A DNA stretch of 64,000 nt, taken from the NCBI GenBank assembly GCA_033064195.1, contig JARBJD010000373.1, positions 1 to 64,000 of the forward strand, read 5' to 3'. This document shows, one piece after another, positions 1 through 12,729 of the stretch (position 1 is the stretch's first letter; every line of letters begins with the position of its first letter). The DNA is from Blattamonas nauphoetae (Eukaryota; Preaxostyla; Oxymonadida). The notes beneath the pieces are model-generated. The model did not search any database. It was not told the DNA's origin and worked only from the letters and a program-made list of their open reading frames with translations. A program made the position numbers and the translations under genes.

Positions 1-297
1 CAAGATTGATATCTCGCACACCATCGCACGAGAGAATTCGGGTATGAATGAGTCATGTCGCTTCCGGCTGGATGAATGGGATGGTTGTGATTGTGAAATG
101 GTGGAGGACAATGCAAGAATCAGATAGACACTGTGGAATCGCATGATGATGACATCGGTTTCACAACCACCTCAGTATGGTTGTTGAGTCTGGGGTGACT
201 GTTCTTGAACAGAAACAAAATGTTGTGGTTTGTTCGAAATCAACCCAAGAAAGCGTTGTCTCTTACATTTCATACCCCGAAATCAGGGTCAGACATC

Positions 298-792
298 ATG
301 GACTCGTCTGTTCAGCCGGTTCAATTCAAGATCGAACAGGAGGACACCAAGCGCGTTGCGATCCTTCGTTTTGAACGTATCCCGTCGTTTGCTGATGTTG
401 AATCGTCTATCCGCGCTCGCTTCAAAATTGCTCCTGATCGAGAATTTGATTGTTCCTTTCTTGACCGTGAAAACGATTCTGTGATCGTGGCATGTGATGA
501 TGATGTGTTTTCGTTCTTGTCGCTCTCAACAAGCCGTCGCATGCCTCGCCTGTATGTGACAATCACGGACTCTGTTGTCAGTGTGCTCTCGGAAACGATT
601 AGAAGCTTTGAGCAAATCAATGACTGGAGCGACTCAAGCAGTTCAAGTTCGCTCGAACAGAACCTTCTGAATTCCACTGGAACAATGAATATCTCGACCA
701 AAGGTCGGAAGAGGCTTCTAACTCTCGATCGGGATGCCTGGAATGCAGCGTGGGAATTGACACATTCTCAGAAGATGAAGAGAGACGAATGA
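298..792 (+). CDS. PB1-domain protein, N-terminal part
   Basis: The frame opens further upstream only with non-ATG codons, so I take the ATG at 298 as the start. Residues of roughly 5-80 look like a PB1 domain, the ubiquitin-like fold that pairs signalling scaffolds. A lysine-bearing first strand (FKIEQEDTKRVAILRF) is followed by a helix and then an acidic OPCA-like patch (CSFLDRENDSVIVACDDDV), where conserved acidic residues normally contact a partner's lysine. A Ser-rich linker follows, and the frame stops at 792. Coding-like sequence continues at once in other frames, so this is probably the head of a longer protein, not a complete 165-residue one. The domain call is from motif pattern only; the fold looks convincing but no partner can be named. 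Confidence 0.55.
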   Translation: MDSSVQPVQFKIEQEDTKRVAILRFERIPSFADVESSIRARFKIAPDREFDCSFLDRENDSVIVACDDDVFSFLSLSTSRRMPRLYVTITDSVVSVLSETIRSFEQINDWSDSSSSSSLEQNLLNSTGTMNISTKGRKRLLTLDRDAWNAAWELTHSQKMKRDE

Positions 793-3700
793 AGAAGCTC
801 CGTCCAAAATTCGAAAACAGGAAGGAAAATCTCGAAATTATGACAGTATCGCTGCACAGTCACCTTCAGTATCGGAAAAGCGCCATCTTCTTCGGAAAGA
901 TCCCAGAATCAGGCAGAAAGAAGAAGAAAAGAAGAAGAAACAAAACCCATCCCGTTCGGCTTTTGTGGACAATACAAACCATCCAACACCGACTCCCGTA
1001 CGAATACATCAACCTGCACCGCATCGTTCAACTAAAGGCCGAACAAGATCTCCGGAAAGACCAAACAGCTTCCAGCAAAAATCCACAGAACATCAGGAAC
1101 GAATTCGAACACCGCCATCACCACTCTCGGACTCACATACAAACAGTCCAAAGAAGGCCCTATCTGATCAGACAAATACGAAAGACAGTCTGAAGAAACC
1201 GATCAAATCATCCCGTCCGCCCAAACAGAAGCTTTCTCCTCCTCCAAACTCTCCACCCACAAAAAGATTACCCACACCAACAAAGGATACCAGACTGTCC
1301 ACAAGCGTACAATCTGAACTATCACAGCCAAGCCATGATACTATTGAACCAGCACGCGAAAAGTCACTTCATATTCAAAATGCTTCAACGCCAAAACCCC
1401 AAGAATCACACAAAGATGATAATATCAGTCAAGCAAGCGTGCATCATCATTTGGATACATTCTCTACACTCAAACGTGATCCCAACACACCGACTCTTCG
1501 CACCTTCCTCACGTTCGATGGAACACGAAAACGCGCACAAGCTGAAGTTCTAAAAAATTACGACGAGCGGAAGCTGAGATGGACCTTGAAGACAAAAGAG
1601 CAATTATAAGAGAGAAAGCGAGGAAGCAAGGCAGATCCGACGCTCAGTTCGAATCACGACATGAAAACTCTGCCAACCCGAAAATTTCACCCCAAACCAA
1701 GAAGAATATGAGAAGGAACGGAAATTAGTGGAAAAGAGATTACGCGATGTGTGAATGAAGAGTGGGAAGAACAGAAAGAAGAGAGGACGATGAAAGCGAT
1801 GAAGAACGCGTTGGACTGGAATTTCGCAACAAGAATCGAGTCAACACGAAAAGCAACTCATGATAAACGAGAAGAAAGAAGGCAGCTCAGAGAACAGAGA
1901 GACGATGAAAAGAAAGCCAGAAATGAGCCACCCACATCTGAGCCAAGTGTCACAACCACAACCAGCTCGAGCGGAGAGAGAGGAAGGAAGACGCAGAAAT
2001 GGAAAGGAACCACAGCAGATTCAATGCTCTTTCAGAAGACGAGTTGCGAAGAGTGATGGTGACTGAGTTGGGGAGAGGAGGAACAGTGCTGTGGTGAGGA
2101 GGAGTTGGGGAGAGTGGGGAGTGGAAGCGACGAGAGAAGAAGAGAGAGGAGAAGCGAAGGAGGAGAGCGTTGTGGGAGAAGAGGAGGGATGAGGAGAGGA
2201 GTGGGAAGGGAAGAAAGAAAAGACGACGAAGGAAATTGACTCCACTCTCCATCCACCCACACCGAGCACCAATGAGAAGGAAGAGAAGAAAGAAACACAA
2301 CCAGAGAAACCCAAGAATGAAAGGAAAGAGAAAGAAGACCGCAGCGAAGAGCGAGAAAGTCACAAAGGATCCTCCCGAAGCAGAATCGAAGCAAAACACT
2401 CTTCACCAGAAAGATCGGAAGAGGAAGGAAGAAGAAAGACGTGACGAAAGCAATGAACTCTCCGAAAAGAGAAAGTTGAAGCTGAGTCTCAATCCCAACC
2501 CAAATCAGAGGAAGATGTTGTCAAGCTGGACGAGGAAGACAGCGGGTCACTTCTGCACGACTCACTTCTGCAGACACTCAACACAACACTACATCGCTCT
2601 CGCAGACAGAAGAACAGAGCGAGACAAGCGAAGAGGAAGAAGTGAAGGAAGAAAGATGAAGAGAAGGGGCAGAGTGAGAACTCGTTCGATTTTGTCGATG
2701 CGGACGAGCTGACAGCACGACGAGTCGAGTTCGAGTGATGGATGGGGAAGGAAGGAGAGTGGGAAGAAGGAAGAGAACAGAACAGAAAGAAGAAGAAAGA
2801 AAAAGAAGGGAAGGGGAAGCAACATCCGACAGAAGAGGAGATGGAGGAGAGGGAGAAGGAAACGAGGCTCGACGAAGACAATTCGAGCGATTATTGGGAC
2901 GACAAGAAGGAGGAAACCGACAACAAAACGGAAGCGAAAGAAGAAGAGACACACAACTCGTTTGATGATTCGGAAGAGGACGAGCCAGCGATGAAGGAAG
3001 AAGAGAAGAGGAATGTGGAAGAGGAGCGGAAGGAGAAAGCGGAAGACAGCGTCCACACTCCGATCGACAACTCATTCGACGAGTCTGACACACCAGCGAT
3101 GGAAGACAAAGAAAAGGGAAGAAAAAGAGGAAGATGGAAGGAAGGAAGGTGAGGCGTCGGAGAGCGAGAAGGGAGCAGCGGAAGAACCAATCTCGCCGTC
3201 TTCAGCAAACTCGTTCGATGACTCCACACCTCCACCCGAAGAGAAGGGCGAGGAAGAGAAAGATCAACCAGTGATTGCGGACAGTGTCGAGGAGAAGAAA
3301 GAAGACGAAGCTGAGGCTGTGCCGCCGATCGAAGAACAATCGTCTGAATCGGAAGATCAGTCGGATTCCACTCCACCCTCGTCCTGTCTCCCACGAACAC
3401 AGCGAAGAAGAAAACAGCAAGAAGAGAAGACAGACACACGGTCACAAGAATCTGAGAAAGAATCGATCAGTCCTTCCCTCCTCCAGGTGAGCCAGACAGC
3501 AGCGACGATGAGATCGCCCATCCGCCATCGCACGACGAGAGCGAGGAAGAGGATGGCGAGGAAGCGCGAGATGTGATGAACAGAGAGAAGGAACAGAGGC
3601 AGAGGAGGGCAGTGGAGAGGATGGGAGTGGGAGCGAGTGGAGTATCCCTCCTCCAATCCCCGACTCCGACACCGACACTTCCATCCCTCCCTTCTCTCAC

Positions 3701-4554
3701 CACTCCTCCCCCCCTCCGACGACGAGCAAGCACTCCCGAAGCCACGCAAGCCACGTCCAATCATCCCTCCACTCTCTCCCAAAACGACAAAGAGCAGGAA
3801 ACGACGAAAAGCACGCCGAAGCCGTCCACTCGACGAGGGAGAAGCGAGGAGGACAATTTCATCAAGTCAGAGTTACAAAAGAGGAAGGCAGTTGAGGCTG
3901 GGCCTGTGTCGCCTCGTGTTGCGCCAAAGAAAGGAGAGGACGACACGTTTTATGGCGACGACGAGGAGGACGCAGATGAGGAAGGGGAAGTGCAGAGGAT
4001 GACGTGTTTCAGGAGGAGAGCGAAGGAGGGAGGAGCAGAAAAGGAACGAGGAGAGACAGACGAGTCAGCAATCACCAAGGCACGCTTCACTCCGACAGAG
4101 CCAGAATGGAACCCACTCACCACAACCATCTGAAGCACAGTCAGCACGGGACGAGGATGAGAGGAGCGAGGAGGTCGAGAGGGAGGCAGACAGCGGGTCG
4201 CTGGTGTCGCAGAGTGGGCTGCTGTCGGTTTCATCGGAGCTGTCCGAACTGCCGCTGAGGGAGGACGATTGGAGCGAGATAGAAGAGGACGAGGAGGAGG
4301 AAGGGGTGGATGGGGGAGTGGTGGAGGAGGCAGGGAAGGGGAAGGAGGAGGCAGAGACGAACGAGAATGGTGGGAAGGAGAGCGAAACGAAGAAGGAACA
4401 AGCCAAACCGAGCAACAACTCTGGAACTGAAAAGACGGAAACGAAGAAGAAGAACGAAAAGAAGAACGAGAAGCCGATGGAGAAGAAAGGAAAGAACACC
4501 ACAAACCCCAAAAGTGCCGCCAAAAGTGGAACGAAAAATGAATCGATATTCTGA
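793..4554 (+). pseudogene. Highly charged low-complexity continuation of the PB1 gene, frame-shifted many times
   Basis: This stretch is strongly purine-rich on the plus strand and encodes Glu/Lys/Arg/Ser-rich sequence in successive frames (about 840-1609, 1751-2056, 2170-2712, 2742-3152, 3013-3576, 3573-4133, 4204-4554). Joins between frames show no clear GT-AG introns. A short acidic motif with core NSFD recurs (near 2680, 2950, 3070 and 3210) across different frames, which suggests one ancestral reading frame broken by indels. The last segment ends in a Lys/Glu-rich tail (KKKNEKKNEKPMEKKGK) and a stop at 4552-4554. It could be a decayed intrinsically disordered tail, or an intact gene carrying uncorrected indels in purine runs. 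The antisense frames here are long but are only the mirror of the purine bias. Confidence 0.4.
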
Positions 4555-6262
4555 GTTTCTTTCGATGGACAGATAGAAAACGAAAGATCGTCCACAATTC
4601 CAAGTTTCGATCTAGCTTGGCTCAGTTCTTTGCGAGATCATCTCTTAAATGGATGGATCAATCGTTCTCCATCATTCCGACACAGAATCCATCGACTACG
4701 CGATGAATCCAAACATTCACGTCAGTTTTGAAGAACCCTTGTTGTCTTTGTTTGTTTTTCGGCAGACGTATCTTTCCCGTTACTATTTCACGATACTCAC
4801 AACGTATTTTAGAACAAGAGAAAAATATAGCAAAATGATGTGAAATGTCTTGATGAACACTTCAGTGTTGATCAAGCCATTACAAAAGAAAAAAAACCAA
4901 AGATTGTGAAAAATGTTTCGACGCTCCAAAAATGGCTGCGTTGGGATGATATAATTAAAACAATGTAGAAAAACAATACTTAGACGATTTTGGCTCGGTT
5001 CACATCTTCGACTTTTCAAACTTTTTTCACACGAGAGCATTGTCCTCAAGAATTTGGGCTAAAAATCTAGAAAACTTGCTCCCATTCCCCAAGCCGTAAT
5101 AATGTCCAATGATAGTTGCTTTGACAGAATTCCGGGATCGTCGGAAATCCTCCCTCTCTAACGAACAGAGATAAAAATACTCTTCTAGAAGCCATCCAAC
5201 GAAGAATATTTTAAGAAAACTATCCAATTTACAAGAAAATCCAAAAATTGGTCTGGTTGTTTGAATTAATTGTTTTGGAGACCTATCGAATTCGACTTCG
5301 ACGGGGAACAGTATCATCCACATCACGAAATCCCTGCCGAACGTGGATGTACCGATTCATGAAACGTCACACGTTCGTTCGCTCCATTATTCCTACTCCA
5401 ATTGATGAGGCACGATTCAATGTATCAGGGTATGCCACAAAACCCCTGAAATCCACATAAATCAAACGTCCACCAAAAGTGAAAGATCATGTGAAGGGGT
5501 ATCCATCCATGCAGTGATAGCCTGTGCAAACACCTGTGGGAGGAGATGAAGGTTAATCTTTATGAGTTGATCAATGGGAAAAAATGTTTAATGGGCAACT
5601 GTTGAAACTCGTTTAAGCTCAGTACTCATTTCTTTTCTCGTTATCACGATTTCATAAGAAATAATACGATAAAACGAATGAAAACGACGAATTGGCGAAA
5701 TATAAAGCTGATCTCTCCTGATCATTACAATCTCTCAACTCCGCCATGTTTGGTTTGAGATGACGAGCAAGGATGGTTAATGCCGTTTTCGCAGCCTCGA
5801 GGAAATTGATCGCTCTGATTACGGTTGCGAAGAATGAACAAAACGAGGATTCAATGCTTGTGGTTTCACGAACGTCGAGCTGGCTGAGACAATCTTTCTT
5901 CAACTGTATACTTGAAAAAAGAATCTGAGAATAAAAGATACAATGAATAGAGGATACGACAGACCTCGAGAGGATGCTATCTTGATATCGATCTGGGTAC
6001 ATCATGATCTGAGATAAAACAACAATACAATGAACTGACTGAGATAAAAATGATATTGAACACAATGGAAAAAAAGTTCAAAATGAATCACTCATACCAT
6101 TTTGTTGTTTGATCTGTAGTTGTCTCTGGCTATCGAGTTCAGTTCATTCGTGAGAGTTAAAGAGGAGGGATGCGAGATAAAGCTGAAATCGAGAGAGATG
6201 AATGCATGAGGAAGCGACAAAGAGCATACCGAGAGACAGGTGAGGTCTGAATCTTGTGAGAT
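4555..6262. other. Gene-poor spacer
   Basis: AT-richer than the region before it. Apart from the transposase-like fragment near 5.3 kb I see no coding sequence that I can support. A 137-codon minus-strand frame at 5652-6065 lacks an ATG at its head and resembles nothing I know. Confidence 0.5.
5297..5460 (+). mobile_element. Possible fragment of a pogo/CENP-B type helix-turn-helix (DNA transposon)
   Basis: The frame reads WMYRFMKRHTFVRSIIPTPI and then DEARFNVS. This resembles the second half of the CENP-B/Tc5-type DNA-binding helix-turn-helix of pogo-like transposases, which has a Trp, a F-x-K-R-H core and a later Pro-x-Asp. Nothing before or after it looks like a transposase catalytic domain, so this is at best a short relic. 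A chance match is quite possible. Confidence 0.25.
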
Positions 6263-7555
6263 TCAATGCGTGTGATCGATCTTGCTAATCCTCAAGTGCC
6301 TTTCACCCATAATAGGTATCTTTTCATCAACTTTCCTCCACATGGTGATGAATGAAGGAGAGAGATGAAGGATGGGTGGTTGAAAAGCGGGGTTTGATCT
6401 GTCTCCTCCATTCATCACAAACCCTTCATCTGCGTCCGTCAACGAGACAATCGACGATGGTGGAATAGCCAAGTTGTCAAAGTCTTCGATCTTCTCGGGA
6501 GGAAGTGAGTCCATCTCTTCTGTTTTGTGAAGAAGCGACTTTTCATTCTTCTTCTTTTAGGAACGGTGGCGGAGAAGGATGATGATGAAGAGGAGGAGGG
6601 CGACACACGCACAGATGACAGGGACCACCCACTTCATCGCTTGCTTCGTCAATGCTTTTCGTTCATCCGATCCACTCAATTTCACTCGGAACGACTCTGT
6701 CCGACTTCCATCACCAAAAACGAGGCGAGCATGCCCTTCTGCCTCGACTGCGATGGATGCTGCAATCTCCTTCTGTGGAACGGCGAGTGTGATGGCTGTT
6801 TCGGTGAACGAGAGAGTGGACGATTCTGTCAGTTCGCGGGTGTATTCTCCATTCCTGCCATTGTGTCCTGATCTCTCAAACACTTCCAGGAACAATCCAC
6901 ACGGGATGAATGTCGATCCAATCAGGGTAAACGCGTGCGTTGACGATTTCTTGTCGAACGTGACTTTCGATGAGGATGAATTGAGAGTTGGAACGAAGAA
7001 TGGCGAGTGAGAGATTGTTTCTTTTGCTGTCAGCTGACAATCACTCGAGGAGATCCACGTTGATGCTGTTTCCACTCCATCTCCTCCATTCAGATTGCTA
7101 ATCTCAATCTCTCCTCCTTCCGAATATCGGATGTGGAAGGAGGATTGTGTGAATGGGAGACAGGCGTGATCCAACTCATCGACACCGAAACAGTTGTGAA
7201 GAGCACTGTCTTCTCGCATCTTCATCAGTGAGCGATCAACAACGTCTTTCAGTTCCAGCGACGAGTCAATCAATGTGATCCGGCCAAGCTGAGCTGTCGT
7301 TGGAGAGTGTGGTTGATTGCGGCGAATACAGAAGAGATTGTGGGGAATGTGTGAATTGGACACGACGTGCTTGGTTGAGCGAAGCGAGTAGAGAACTGGT
7401 GAACACTTCTGGTTGGTCAAACTCCACAAGTTATTCGGTTCCGTGATCTCAATATTGTCGTCATCCGACGCATCAGTGAAATAGTCAAGTGATAACAAGA
7501 ATGTGCCCCTGTGTCTCATCTCTTCCCTTTTCGTCCACTTTCCTTTCCCATTCAA
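6263..7555 (-). pseudogene. C-terminal part of a beta-helix membrane receptor, broken
   Basis: Read on the minus strand, 7555-6557 matches the C-terminal third of the large receptor at 14064-22283: a conserved SPFFVPTLNSSSS segment, then STFIPCGLFLEVFE, then RLVFGDG, then one membrane helix (WVVPVICACVALLLFIIILL) followed by basic residues. An in-frame TAA lies right after the helix. The same frame then reads on as KKKNEKSLLHKTEEM into 6514-6263, which aligns with the start of the paralogue's cytoplasmic tail. No kinase-like domain follows. I read it as a receptor that lost its tail, with the ectodomain upstream even more decayed. Kinship to the intact receptor is clear; whether the stop is tolerated is unknown. 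Confidence 0.6.
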
Positions 7556-7558
7556 ACA

Positions 7559-10500
7559 CTACCACAATCTTCTGATAATTGTCCATTCAACTTGTCTCTT
7601 TGCGCGATCGTGCTTCTCTCTCTTCCATCTCGCCTCCTCCACCACTCCACACAGACTCGCTCTGATCAGTCTTCTTCGCTCACCCTGAACAAACTCTCTC
7701 TCGAACGCACTTCCTTTCATGTTCTCTCCCGTCTCCTTCAGATGGTTGGAAATGTGTGTCTCTACGATCAGTCGAGGCCGCGTCGATTCCAACCTCTCCT
7801 TCTTCGCCAATCCTTCCGCTTCCGCTTCTTCTTCACCAGGAACGTCCCAGTCGCTCTCTTCTCTTCTTTGCTCTTCATCCAGCACAGTTTGGGCATCGAG
7901 TTGTTGTTTTGTTTGTTCTATGGTTTGACACTCATCCAGCGAGTCTTTACCATTTTCTCGCACCATTTTCGAGTGAATGCACGTGGCCTTGGAGTGTACA
8001 GACTCAAATTGCAGAATCTATGCTCTGTCGACTCTTTCTTGCTTTCCAAGACACTTCTCATCTCTCATTTCTTCCTCGTTCCACTCGATCCTTCACTCAT
8101 TAGCATCTCGTTGTTCAGTGGAAGGATTGAGAAAAGAAGGTTTGTTGCAGAGGGATGAGACACAAATCAGAAATCATTGTGGAAAGCCGAATTGCAGGAA
8201 AGTGTGCTGACAGCGACAGCTCGTCAATTCGACTCTGGACTCAGTACCCATCATTCCTCCGAATCGAACAGGAATTTTGAATGTTCAGGCGAGACTGGAG
8301 ACACTGGTTGTGATCTGGCCGACCGAGTAGTCGGGACGGAACGAGGAGTGGAGAACACCATGTTCGTCAGTGTTTCCTTGTTCACTTCGTCAATCACTTC
8401 TCCAATACTCACTGTCTTCAACGATGAGGGGAAGGATTAGAGCGAGGACGACTGGCGAACGAGAGTGAGTGGGGACATAGGTTCCACTCAGAAGGGTTGA
8501 TTCTTCTTTCAGCTCGTTGTCGAGTTGGAGTGATGGCGGAAGGGTCGATTCGGTTTGATCGATCACATGATCGTTATCTTCCCGTGAATCGCCAACTGAG
8601 AGGATAAAATCGTCCAAAGGGGGTCGGACTTGAAGCAGGGGCAGCAAGAGGGGATGAAGTGAGGGCGACTTCAGTCTTTCCACTGTGGGGCGGGATTCAA
8701 TGAACATTTGCGTCGACTTGGCGTGGAATTCGTGTTCTGAGGGGATTTTCGAGCCCAGAGTGGAGAAAATACGATAGGCGGGTGAATTCAAAGGGAGAGA
8801 TCTCTATTGGGCAATGACGAGATAATGAAGGATGATCAAGGAGGAAGATGGGACGGGAAGGTGAAGGTCTGGCGGAACAACCCCAAAAGACGAATAAGAT
8901 GGGTTGTAGAACGTGGGGAGGTCGGAAAGTTTGGGAGAGGCTTCAATATATTCAAATTTCATGCTGACATCGACAAAATCAGTGCAGAACTTGTTGAGCA
9001 TCAATTGATGCACAGAGAAGATAAATGGGTATGCCATATTCTGTAGATAGCTTTCGTTCGTTTCAAATGTGTCCAGGCTGACTGAAGTTTGCAAAACTTT
9101 CGCAATAAGTGTCAAATTTCTGCGAGATCTGGGATTGACTGCCGGAGCGACTGAAGGTGGGGAGAGCTTCGAAGGAAAATGAAAATGGTGACATTAATGG
9201 CGGTGTTCAGTTGCTTGGAGAGGAATGAGAGGTGAGCGATGTGCTTTTCCTTCAACAGACAGGAGTGGCGGACTTTTGCGTGTTTGGTGTGTCATCCTTC
9301 CCTTCACCGCCACCTCCGCTGAGATGGTCAGTTTCGACAAAGGAGTGCAGACACTTCGGACGCCCAAGCATTTCAAAGAAGCTTCGTCAGAACAGCACAA
9401 CTTTCGGTGAAGAACACGGCAGATGGGGGTGTTTGGACAGATCCTGTATCAGGATTGGGAAGAGGTGAAGATTCTTTCGTAGAAACATCATCTGTCGATG
9501 GATTGTTGGAAAGATCTCCATTTGGAGAGATGGCTTGCTTCTGAATCGATAATCTTCAGAATGGATGACTGATGGTGAATGACGATGCATTGCTCCACCA
9601 ACAGTTGTGATACTACGATTGAAGTTACAACGACATAAATACGCGAGATCACGATCAAGATCAACGTACGCTCTGTTGGGAGTTGAATTGTCAGTGAGGA
9701 TTGAGTCAAATACAGGAAGCACTTCTGATAGACTGAAATTATAAACCACTCCGCATCCAGATTTTAATTGCTGTTGTATGGTGCATCCTGAAATATCGAA
9801 GAGTCTCAATAAGTTGATTGGAGAGACAAGGCGATTGTATGTGTGTTGACCATCTGGTGCTTTGAATCTTGAGTTGTTCAATAGCACGAAGACCGAAGCG
9901 TGGGGGTCGAATTGGTAGTTTGAAGATGAAAGTTAGATTGTGTTCGAGAATGTCACAGAGCAGTCGATCATCACCAGTCTTGTGAATACATCCAACTGTG
10001 CAACTATGATCAGGAGGTCAATCAGATAACATCGAAATTGTCCCATAAATGTGCAACATGTCAAAGAAAGTTTCCCCGCAAACTGATTCTGTTCGATCAT
10101 GTGGAAGTTCGTTCCTGCTGTGTAGGTTGTTCATGTCAGATGGATGGCGGTGAAAAAGATGCCCAATGAACTTGAAGGAGACGAGTAGCTGTTGATATCT
10201 GCTTCGGTTGTCTTGTTCTCCTTCACAATGTCGGCAGTTTGTTGGTTGTGGTTTGCGCAATGATTTTGGTCACATTCAACAGGGTTGGATTTGTTCATCA
10301 GGTTTCCATGGTATTTCTAATGTCAGATATCACTGTCCCATTCAAAGTATCGTCGATACAATGAACTTGACTGTTCTTAATTCGCAGTTGACTCAGATTT
10401 CTGAAAGGATGGTTCTCATCCCAACTGGAAGGGGTATGTGTGAGTTTGGAGAGAGAATAGCCCAAAAGTGAAAAAGTAGGAGGATTTCCAGCTGAGGACA

Positions 10501-10603
10501 GTTGTTGAGCAGTAGCGATCGACCCAAAACTGACCGAAAGGGGATCTTGACACATTTGTTTGAATCTAGACAGAAAGGAGTGAATAATCATAAACAATGA
10601 CAC
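7559..10603 (-). pseudogene. Decayed ectodomain of the same beta-helix receptor
   Basis: Minus-strand pieces at 9387-9887, 10018-10260 and 10298-10603 have the cadence of the beta-helix repeats of the two giant proteins. One example, around 9.6 kb, reads CNFNRSITTVGGAMHRHSPS and compares with the Cys/Ser-rich GGAI-type turns in the intact genes. The frame is interrupted by several stops and shifts, and a charged stretch at 7966-7559 sits in frame with the C-terminal part across a TAG. Order and orientation fit a 4.3-kb remnant of a gene that began near 10.6 kb. Individual segments are too worn for a firm call. Confidence 0.35.
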
Positions 10604-11101
10604 GATTTAGACAGGAAACAACGATCTTCCGATCACCATTGGAGTTCGCACTGATTATGGGTTCGAAATAAAGAATGGGCTTCATCTCCCCCAGTTTCAA
10701 TTTGCACACCCAAGTTCGGGTCCTCACCTCTTTTTACTGTGATTCTCTTTCACTTTTTGGTGGACGTTTGATTTATGTGGATTCCAGGGGTTTTTTGGTT
10801 TTCCCTCAACTCTCGACAAAGTCGTTCTATTCCTCCAAAAAAAACCCTTACACTTTTGGACAAACATCGCTATCACTCTGATCTCATCCTCCAAAAGGAT
10901 GAGACCAGCCTCCAATCAAAAGCCTTTCGCCCCTCGAATTGTGTTGGGTCGACTAAAAGATGATGTTTTTTTTGTTTGATTTTAAGTTCAGAATATATAT
11001 GGTGATACACACTCCCAGAGGATGGATGACGCAAGAGGCGTTCGCTTGGATTCTCAAGACTCAAGTTTATACAGAGATTGAACGTGTCAGACAAGAACAC
11101 A
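10604..11101. other. Intergenic, nothing recognised
   Basis: No coding signal or clear repeat seen. T-rich on the plus strand near 10.7-10.8 kb. Confidence 0.4.
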
Positions 11102-11103
11102 TA

Positions 11104-11840
11104 CAGCTCGACTAGTTCTGAATTGTATTTTAATTATTATGAAATGTATTTTAATATTTCAGAAATGAACATAATTGTTCAGAAATGTATTTTAATTGTT
11201 CAGAAATGAACATAATTGTTCGCAAATGAACAGTAATTTTTCAGAAATGAACAGAGATTATTCTGAAATGACAAAGATTATTCAGAATTGAACGACCCCG
11301 TTCCGTGTTCAGAATTGTGAATAATTTGTGACTTTAAGCTCAGCACGATACTATAGGGGAGATCTAATCGTCGATATCGGTGATGTTCATTGGTTTTCGA
11401 AGTGGAAGTATCGTGCACATTCGTGGACAATGTCCTTCGGTTCTGGAGTTTTCGTCATGGCGGAAATCTTTTTTGCAGAAAATCAGATTAAAAATCCTCA
11501 TCTGTCAAAATATATAGGAACTGAACCTAATTGAAGAAAACTTTGGAACAATGAACCGGGAGAGTTTGTCGGTCTCTTCTGAGATGAGAACAACCACTTA
11601 TCAACCTCTTGTAGAACGTGTCGTCAAAAAATATGCATGTAAAAGTGCTGTTCATTTACGAACAATCACTGTTCATTTCAGAAAAATCTCTGTTCATTTC
11701 CGAATAATTGCTGTTCATTTCTGAACAATTAAAATACATTTCTGAAGAATTATGTTCATTTCTGAACAATTAAAATACATTTCTGAACAATTATGTTCAT
11801 TTCTGAATAATTAAAATACAATTCAGAACTAGTCTAGCTG
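11104..11840. repeat. TA-flanked foldback element (MITE-like)
   Basis: The two ends are inverted copies of each other. CAGCTCGACTAGTTCTGAA at the left reappears reverse-complemented at the right with one mismatch, and TA lies immediately outside both ends (11102-11103 and 11841-11842). The inverted arms run to about 190 bp and are built from iterated TTCAGAAATGAACA and TGTATTTTAATT motifs. The centre (about 11.3-11.6 kb) has no convincing protein. TA target duplication is typical of the Tc1/mariner superfamily, so a non-autonomous member is the best guess. Confidence 0.6.
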
Positions 11841-11842
11841 TA

Positions 11843-12400
11843 GCTGAGCGAATTGAACACGAGAAGAAACATAAAGCCATCCGTTTGTGATAAGGAAAAA
11901 AGTGAGTGAAAATCAAAAAATCATTGAATGAAGCAACAATTTGAGTTCAACGATATTTTGAGCACAAGAATTGAACTGAGATTAATGGAACTGATAGTTC
12001 AGCGCAGACTTCAAATCCAACCGATCATGGTATTCCAAGAACTCTCATCGAGAAAGACAATGTGTGTTCAGCGAGTCAACTAGCGAGAGATAAAAAGGCC
12101 AGATGGCACACAGAGCAGTTCGAAAACTCATGGAGCACAGCATGGTCCGTCACCACACAAAAAAAGTGCTGGGTCATACAGAAGCGGAAAGATGGATGAT
12201 TCGTCCTGATCACGAGTTTCAGCTCATCGATCCTCACAACCCTCGATTTCTTTGTTTCCATTGAATTGATTCGATCAGTTCTCCTTCTCCTTCCCACGAA
12301 AATCATTTGTCACAAATTTTGAACGAAACGGAGTAAATGAAAGGAAAACGCCTGCTAGCAATCTTCACGAAAAATGAATCCAGTTTTCAGCAGATAGACA
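11843..12400. other. Intergenic, nothing recognised
   Basis: No supported gene, repeat or RNA is seen here. Confidence 0.4.
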
Positions 12401-12682
12401 TTGGACATCAAGGAACCAAAAAATCGGGCGGATGTTTGTCCAGAGCAACTTCGTCTCAAAGAAGCTATTAAAGAGCTGAGCCAAACCTCTTTCCTGGATC
12501 AGCGTAAAATGGAAAATTTGAATCATGAAATAACCGCATTGGAGGCGCATGTGATAGAATCTGAAGATCAACTCCAGAAATGGATTTTACCGGGATTGCT
12601 CAGAACCTTTGTTTCACAATTTCACAGAATCAGCTGCTTGAAAGTCCAGTTGCGTCGATTCACAAAGATCAATGGCTTCTGA
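12401..12682 (+). CDS. Possible exon of a coiled-coil protein
   Basis: The frame contains a heptad-like helical segment (LRLKEAIKELSQTSFLDQRK, then NLNHEITALEAHVIESEDQL). It has no ATG at its start, no neighbour it could belong to and no match I can name. It may be an orphan exon or chance. Confidence 0.2.
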   Translation: MDIKEPKNRADVCPEQLRLKEAIKELSQTSFLDQRKMENLNHEITALEAHVIESEDQLQKWILPGLLRTFVSQFHRISCLKVQLRRFTKINGF

Positions 12683-12729
12683 TCCCAACCAGAGTTCCGA
12701 AATGATGTTGATAGTGGCGTCGCCAATTA

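Noticed and set aside
1950-3445. Long minus-strand Ser/Leu/Phe-rich frames opposite the charged region
   Set aside because: They are the mirror of purine-rich codons on the plus strand, have no domain pattern and overlap one another in all frames.
5652-6065. 137-codon minus-strand frame
   Set aside because: No ATG at its head, no recognisable motif, no supporting neighbour.
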